This document shows, piece by piece, positions 6,131 through 11,053 of a stretch of DNA of 11,053 bases. The DNA lies in the NCBI GenBank assembly GCA_900769795.1, contig CAAGHZ010000088.1, forward strand, positions 1 to 11,053. The letters run 5' to 3'. Each line of letters begins with the position of its first letter. Positions within the stretch are counted from its first letter, which is position 1. The notes under the pieces are model-generated. The model searched no databases and was not told where the DNA came from. It saw only the letters and a list, made by a program, of their open reading frames with translations. Made by a program: the position numbers and the translations under genes. The stretch comes from Clostridia bacterium (GTDB taxonomy: Bacteria > Bacillota > Clostridia > Monoglobales > Monoglobaceae).

Positions 6131-8032
6131 TTATTTTCTCTTCTTCCATACAGAGAATTTACACAATGTAAGAATGGTAATGCCAAGCAATACGATGCCG
6201 CCAATGTTTGAAACAAGTGGCGATATACCTAATTTTGCTGAGAGGTCAAGAGCCTTGTCTATACCAAATACAGCGAGGAGAGCAAGAATTATACCAACAA
6301 TACCTTCGCCGGCAATCATACCTGAACAGAAGAGTATGCCATCGCTTACAATTGCGTCTTTTTCTTCCTTGTTCTTCTTTAACTTGTCAAATGCAAGACG
6401 AACAAGGCCGCCTATCATAATGCAGGCATTAAGATGAATGGGGAGATAAACGCCAATTGCAAACGGGAGAACGGGGATGCCTATAACTTCAACGAAGATT
6501 GCAATAAACACACCGATGAAAACCAAAGTCCAGGGGAGGTTACCTTCCATAACGCCCTCGATAATGAGTTTCATAAGAGTAGCCTGAGGAGCAGCAAGTT
6601 CATCTGTGCCAAAGCCCCATGCACTGTCGAGAAGGTATAAAGTTCCGCCTATTGCAAGTGCAGAGGCAATTACGCCAATAACCTCGCCTATCTGTTGCTT
6701 TCTTGGTGTTGCACCCAAGAGGTAACCGGTCTTTAGGTCCTGAGATGTATCGCCGGCAATAGCAGACACGATACATATTACAGAGCCAATTGCAATAGCG
6801 CTGCACATACCCGCAACCCCGGATGTGCCTGTAAACTTAAGTATAAGAGTTGCGATAAGAAGTGTAGCAATTGCCATGCCTGAAACAGGGTTGTTGCTGC
6901 TTCCGACGAGACCTACCATTCGTGATGATACTGTCGCAAAGAAGAAGCCGAAGACTACTATTATTACTGCGCCAAGAAGTGAAACCGGGATAGCCGGTAT
7001 AAGCCATACTAAAATTGTAAGAATAGCAATAGAAATCAAAACAATGCCCATATTCATATCCTTAGATGTGCGATCATCTGAGGTGCTCTTTGTGCCTACA
7101 ATACTCTTCATTGCACCGCTAAAGGTTTTTACGATAAGAGGCAGAGACTTGATAAGACTAATGATTCCACCGGCCGCCAGAGCGCCTGCACCAATATATC
7201 TGATGTAAGAACTCCAGATAGCACTTGCACCGCCTTCTGCAAAAATCTCACCTATGGGAGTTGTGCCCGGATAGAGAACAGCGTTTTCTCCGAAGAGAAC
7301 AATCATAGGAATAATTACAAGCCAACTCAGAATACCACCTGCAAACAGGTATGAAGAAATTCTTGCACCGCAGATGTAGCCAACGCTCATTACAGCGGGA
7401 TAAATCTGAGTTCCGATTGCGCCGGCAAAGCCTTTGACGGCAAAGGATATTTCGCCTGCAACAAGCTTTAAACCATCGATTATAAACTTGAACAATGCCG
7501 CAAATCCCATGCCTGCAAACACGGTAGAGGCGTTTGCACCGCCTTCTTCCCCTGCGAGCAAAACTTCTGCACATGCTGTGCCCTCGGGATATGGTAAGGT
7601 TCCGTGTTCTTTAACTATAAGGGCGTTGCGTAGGGGTATCATAAAGAATACGCCGAGCAGTCCGCCGATAAGAGCGATGAGAGTGATTTCTATCATGCCG
7701 GGTTTGTCTGTCTTGCCCTCTGCTGCCCAAAGAAACAGAGCAGGGAGTGTAAAGATGGCACCTGCAGCCAATGATTCTCCGGCAGAGCCGATAGTTTGTA
7801 CGATGTTGCTTTCAAGTATAGAGTTCTTACGCATAATAACTCGAATAACGCCCATGGCAATAACTGCAGCCGGAATTGATGCCGAAACAGTCATGCCGAC
7901 GCGTAATCCAAGATATGCGTTTGCAGCACCAAAAACTACTGCAAGAATAATTCCCATAATTATTGATGTAATGGTAATTTCCGGGGTTATCTTTTCTGCC
8001 GGAACGTAAGGTTTAAATTCTTTGTTTTCCAT
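6131..8032 (-). CDS. OPT family oligopeptide transporter
   Basis: This is a 633-residue polytopic inner-membrane protein with roughly 14-16 hydrophobic segments. Family hallmarks are NAYLGLRVGMTVSASIPAAV (residues 38-57), LPYPEGTACAEVL (146-158), GSSNNPVSGM (377-386) and GDTSQDLKTGYLLGATPRKQ (427-446). Bacterial OPT proteins of this TIGR00733-like subgroup are proton-coupled importers of small peptides or related compounds; the substrate here is unknown. The length fits the subgroup at about 600-680. The ATG at 8032 has GGAGAAATT directly upstream. It is the first gene of a two-gene unit with the PqqD-like protein. The large surface-protein gene ends 121 nt upstream on the same strand. No frameshift or truncation is seen. 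Confidence 0.95.
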   Translation of the reverse strand: MENKEFKPYVPAEKITPEITITSIIMGIILAVVFGAANAYLGLRVGMTVSASIPAAVIAMGVIRVIMRKNSILESNIVQTIGSAGESLAAGAIFTLPALFLWAAEGKTDKPGMIEITLIALIGGLLGVFFMIPLRNALIVKEHGTLPYPEGTACAEVLLAGEEGGANASTVFAGMGFAALFKFIIDGLKLVAGEISFAVKGFAGAIGTQIYPAVMSVGYICGARISSYLFAGGILSWLVIIPMIVLFGENAVLYPGTTPIGEIFAEGGASAIWSSYIRYIGAGALAAGGIISLIKSLPLIVKTFSGAMKSIVGTKSTSDDRTSKDMNMGIVLISIAILTILVWLIPAIPVSLLGAVIIVVFGFFFATVSSRMVGLVGSSNNPVSGMAIATLLIATLILKFTGTSGVAGMCSAIAIGSVICIVSAIAGDTSQDLKTGYLLGATPRKQQIGEVIGVIASALAIGGTLYLLDSAWGFGTDELAAPQATLMKLIIEGVMEGNLPWTLVFIGVFIAIFVEVIGIPVLPFAIGVYLPIHLNACIMIGGLVRLAFDKLKKNKEEKDAIVSDGILFCSGMIAGEGIVGIILALLAVFGIDKALDLSAKLGISPLVSNIGGIVLLGITILTLCKFSVWKKRK

Positions 8033-8077
8033 AATTTCTCCATTCTGTTGCCTATAGCATATTTTTGTACATTTTAA

Positions 8078-8106
8078 AATTTATCATAAAACTAGAGCAA
8101 ATGCAA
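8078..8106 (-). promoter_or_regulatory. Weak candidate promoter for the OPT-PqqD unit
   Basis: On the minus strand TTGCAT (8106-8101) and TAAATT (8083-8078) are 17 nt apart; neither is a strong match to sigma-A. The 121-nt gap (8033-8153) holds no clear terminator for the upstream gene. It contains two copies of TATGCTAT on the minus strand, one on each side of this candidate. I see no coding sequence in it. Confidence 0.3.
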
Positions 8107-8153
8107 TAGCATAATTGAATTGTAAGGTAAACTTATATTGATTTGTAACATAA

Positions 8154-10994
8154 TTATGATATTTCAAGGGTTGGAACAAGTTTTGTCATATCAAAATTGT
8201 TGTCAAAAACAAAAATTCGGATAGTCCTTCCCTTTTTCAGCATAATTCTGTCGGTTGAAAAGTCTAATGTGTATATATTGATGCTGCTTGAAATGTCAAC
8301 TTCTCTACGATATACATCGGTTAGTTTATCGTTATCGTAGACTGCGAGAATGACCGACATACTGTCAGCACCGTTTGTTATTCCGCCTACCGCTTTTACA
8401 GAGAGTGTATTGAGATGTTCTTCTTCCTTGAAAGTAAACTTAGATGCGAGTTTACTGTTTATTTTGTTTACACGCCAGTCGGATTCGTGCATTGGGTCGG
8501 CAATATGCATAAGGAGTATGGATGAATCCGGTTTGACAACGATATCTCGGCCATTGGCAAGAGTTTCATCCTCGGGGATTACACTGTCGTCGGTCATTTG
8601 CCATTTTTCCGAGAAGGTATAGTATTTGCCGGTTGCTACCTCTTTGTAAACTCCCGAGACTTCGAGGTGTTGATGTGGGAGGGGGTAACCCTCTGTTTCG
8701 GAAGTATTCCACACAAACTTATAGTTGCCGAAATCGACTGTTGTAAGTGCACCATCAACAGAAGCAGGGCATCCGGAAGAGTATTTGTCATAGTAATCAG
8801 TTTTCTGATAGATATCTGCGGTACGCGTCTCTTTGTTTAGAGAAAACGCAATATTTGTCTCATCTCCCGTATATATCGCGGTGCCGTTGTTTTTGTTGAG
8901 GGTTACCTTTTGGGTTGTATCATCCGTACTAAGATGTTTTTGCAAGTCTTCGTCAACTGCAGAAGTGAATATAGATTTCAGATTTTCAATAAATTTTCGA
9001 ATAGCTCCTTCGCCAAAGTTAGGTTCGCTTATGGGTTTTTCTCCTTGCTTTGCAAATGCCTTCGGGTCAAAGAATGCGCTTTGTGTTATATATGCTGCGT
9101 ACACACCTCTTGGGGCATGATTGTCTATGTTCTTCGTCCTTGGTGAATTTTCGTTGCAGAACAGGCGCAAACTTACGAAATTTTTGTCGTCGGTAAATTC
9201 CCGGGGGAGCTTATATGTTACATAAACAAAGCCTTTGTTGTCGACAATATTGTCGTCGGGAGTAACCAGAGTCAGACTTTGTGTTTTTTCGTCACAGGTG
9301 GAGATGACAAGGTTACAATGCGATGAATCATCACCCTCCCATAGTTTAAGAGTGAAATAGTTGTCTGTGTCGGGCATGCATGACATATTCAAGAGCATTG
9401 CGCCGTCAATATCCGGGGTGCGATAACTGAACACTCTGCCTGAGATCCATTTGCGCTTTACGCCGCTTGTGTTTATACTGTCAAACAAATTGGAGTTTTC
9501 ACTTTTAATGTTTCCTATATCGATATAGTTGCTAAAACTGTATCCGGTGTAGTTTGGTGCTGCGGTAGATGGGATTGTAACATAATATCTGCGTTTGGTT
9601 GTATAGTTGTCGGACTGAATTTTTGCCTCGGCGATCACATTTGCTGATGGCTCAAACCATTTCGGTCTTTTTACGGTACCGTCCTCAGATATATGTCGTC
9701 CTGTAATCTCTCTGTTTGCAGCGTCATATTCTTTCCAACGTATTTTAGCGGTTGTCCCGTCCTCTGAAACGTATGAGTCAAGTAGATTCATGGTCAGAAA
9801 AGAGGAAGGATTTGCCCCAAGAGCACCGATGCCTGCCCGGGCGGCACAAACTATATTTTTGTCATCTGTTGCTCTGATATATAATGCAGGTTTTCGCCTA
9901 TTATCATTTTTGCCATAGAATTCAACAGGAGTTTCGTCTCCAACAATGCGAAGTGTAAGGGATTTTATGCCAAGCGTACGTGCGTGAGAGACGGCTCCGG
10001 TGATGTCTATGTTAAGTCTGCCGGCTTTATCTGAGGTTACCTCTGTGGCAACTGTTTCCTCGCCTCTTGGCAAGGTGTTGTAGGTTATATCACCTTGCCA
10101 TTGATTGTTGTTTATACAAGAAACCTTGAATTTTGAACTCTTAAGATTACTCTTTTGACAGAGAGAAAGGCGTACGTCGTAGACGGTGTCGAAAATTGAA
10201 TTTTCATTAATGTCAAACTTCAGGTACATTTCATTGCCGTCGCCGACCATTAGGCTGTCAGTTTGTTCGGCGAATGAGTTTCCGGATTTATCGGCTTCTT
10301 TTTGAGAAACATAGACAGCCTCGGAAAGTTCTGCTCTTTTAAAGGTGTATGCGTCCGTGTCCTCGGCTTTACCGGTAACCACTTTTATATAAGGTCTGCA
10401 GGAAGAGTCGTAATACTCTCCTGAAGCCATATTTGCATCGACCTGCATATCGGCATCAAGTCTGATAGTTATTTGGCTTTCTCCATTTAAGAGAGATTCC
10501 TTCACAGGCTCTGTTATATCAATTTCAGACAGGCTATCGTCTGCGCCTCTTGTTTGAGGATAGATGGTTGCAAGTTCATATTTGACACCGATATGGCTTG
10601 GGGGGAGAAAGTTTTTGCTGTTCCATAGATTGTCGTCTGCAAGGTTTACGTTTATGCGATTTGTAAGTTCGCCGCTGCCCTTTAGAAAGGTTAGCCTGAG
10701 GCGCACAGAATTAATTTTATCTACATCTATGTCTGCATCATTGCTTAAAAGCCACCCGAGATTAAATCTTAAATAGGAAGGAGAACCGTATCCGATATTG
10801 GCAATTCCTTTGGCAGAAGAGGGTGAGGGATATCTTTCGTCTTCTGCAAAAAACCTTATGAAATTATCTGTCTTTTCAGGGACTTTTTCGGGCATGAGTC
10901 CAACAGGTAAAAAGCAAAGGCCCAAAAGGCATGCAAGGATAATAAGTATCGTTTTTTTGATTACAGACAATAGTTTATCTTTAATTGGACTCAC
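8154..10994 (-). CDS. Large modular extracellular protein with two DNRLRE-like domains, Ig-like and jelly-roll-like domains
   Basis: This 946-residue protein has one N-terminal hydrophobic segment (about residues 15-33, ILIILACLLGLCFLPVG) after a basic start, so it is secreted or membrane-anchored and faces outward. Regions by pattern: a first DNRLRE-like beta domain at about 43-207 (YLRFNLG, SEIDITEPV, CRPYIKVV); a second at about 223-376 (MYLKFDI, GRLNIDITGAV, RKPALYIRA); a degenerate bacterial Ig-like domain at about 405-474 (ISEDGTVKRPKWF); a jelly-roll-like region at about 484-645 (NYFTLKLWEGDD); an unrecognised beta-rich region at about 690-830; and a C-terminal domain (about 845-946) resembling the repeat that ends many clostridial surface proteins (ILAVYDNDKL, KGRTIRIFVFD). 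Such modules usually bind glycans or provide stalks. I see no hydrolase catalytic motif, LPXTG or dockerin. The start is assigned to GTG at 10994, though its Shine-Dalgarno abuts it. Confidence 0.85.
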   Translation of the reverse strand: MSPIKDKLLSVIKKTILIILACLLGLCFLPVGLMPEKVPEKTDNFIRFFAEDERYPSPSSAKGIANIGYGSPSYLRFNLGWLLSNDADIDVDKINSVRLRLTFLKGSGELTNRINVNLADDNLWNSKNFLPPSHIGVKYELATIYPQTRGADDSLSEIDITEPVKESLLNGESQITIRLDADMQVDANMASGEYYDSSCRPYIKVVTGKAEDTDAYTFKRAELSEAVYVSQKEADKSGNSFAEQTDSLMVGDGNEMYLKFDINENSIFDTVYDVRLSLCQKSNLKSSKFKVSCINNNQWQGDITYNTLPRGEETVATEVTSDKAGRLNIDITGAVSHARTLGIKSLTLRIVGDETPVEFYGKNDNRRKPALYIRATDDKNIVCAARAGIGALGANPSSFLTMNLLDSYVSEDGTTAKIRWKEYDAANREITGRHISEDGTVKRPKWFEPSANVIAEAKIQSDNYTTKRRYYVTIPSTAAPNYTGYSFSNYIDIGNIKSENSNLFDSINTSGVKRKWISGRVFSYRTPDIDGAMLLNMSCMPDTDNYFTLKLWEGDDSSHCNLVISTCDEKTQSLTLVTPDDNIVDNKGFVYVTYKLPREFTDDKNFVSLRLFCNENSPRTKNIDNHAPRGVYAAYITQSAFFDPKAFAKQGEKPISEPNFGEGAIRKFIENLKSIFTSAVDEDLQKHLSTDDTTQKVTLNKNNGTAIYTGDETNIAFSLNKETRTADIYQKTDYYDKYSSGCPASVDGALTTVDFGNYKFVWNTSETEGYPLPHQHLEVSGVYKEVATGKYYTFSEKWQMTDDSVIPEDETLANGRDIVVKPDSSILLMHIADPMHESDWRVNKINSKLASKFTFKEEEHLNTLSVKAVGGITNGADSMSVILAVYDNDKLTDVYRREVDISSSINIYTLDFSTDRIMLKKGRTIRIFVFDNNFDMTKLVPTLEIS

Positions 10995-11024
10995 CCCTTT
11001 ATAAAAAATAACAATAATAAACCT

Positions 11025-11030
11025 ATTATA
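11025..11030 (-). promoter_or_regulatory. Consensus -10 box upstream of the surface-protein gene
   Basis: A perfect TATAAT on the minus strand lies about 30 nt before the GTG start. The base positions 17 nt further up (CATATA) are not a good -35, and they fall at the window edge. It would give a leader of about 25 nt. Confidence 0.45.
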
Positions 11031-11053
11031 CGTAAATTATATCATCGTATATG

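Noticed and set aside
7434..8009. 191-codon rightward ORF antisense to the OPT transporter gene
   Set aside because: Its composition mirrors the hydrophobic transporter in the reverse frame; the OPT motifs settle the strand.
8033..8153. ATTTTAAAAT and CATAATTATG palindromes near the OPT promoter region
   Set aside because: Both are AT-only or nearly so in an AT-rich gap, expected by chance; they do not match a CodY box well.
10900..10960. Possible lipobox (ILAC or LGLC) in the surface protein N terminus
   Set aside because: The cysteines lie within the hydrophobic core rather than after it, and the -2/-1 residues fit poorly, so a plain signal anchor is more likely.

Overview
The window looks like a chromosomal segment from a spore-forming, moderately low-GC Clostridia-type Firmicute, plausibly a gut or rumen member of the Oscillospirales or Lachnospirales. 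The evidence is the pheS-pheT order with a Cys-rich PheS, an IreB (UPF0297) gene, an alpha/beta-type small acid-soluble spore protein, Gram-positive style ribosome binding sites (AGGTG, GGAG), TTG and GTG starts, and a DNRLRE/Ig-type surface protein. I see no phage genes, insertion sequences, CRISPR arrays, tRNAs or rRNAs. Most of the window is ordinary chromosome.

Layout: positions 1-3062 run rightward. They hold the 3' end of pheS, complete pheT and ireB, closed by a strong bidirectional terminator. Everything from 3061 to 5309 runs leftward: an Apt-like phosphoribosyltransferase with a near-consensus promoter, an intercistronic hairpin, an M18 metallo-aminopeptidase, and a 56-codon spore protein with its own candidate promoter and a leader containing a hairpin and a palindrome. 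A divergent small acidic, Tyr-rich ORF of unknown function (5480-5767, rightward) faces a leftward unit across a shared bidirectional terminator. That unit is an OPT-family oligopeptide transporter followed 3 nt later by a PqqD-like protein (8032 to 5786). The right end is a 946-codon leftward gene for a membrane-anchored or secreted modular protein with two DNRLRE-like domains, a bacterial Ig-like domain, a jelly-roll-like region and a C-terminal beta domain, but no recognisable catalytic domain.

How the genes may work together: pheST make phenylalanyl-tRNA synthetase, with ireB as a probable passenger. The OPT importer and M18 aminopeptidase both fit peptide uptake and breakdown. The PqqD-like protein tied to the transporter is the least conventional arrangement, because no radical-SAM enzyme or RiPP precursor is recognisable nearby. 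The best candidates for something undescribed are the OPT-PqqD pair, the unknown small ORF facing it, the shortened spore protein with its leader, and the large non-catalytic surface protein.
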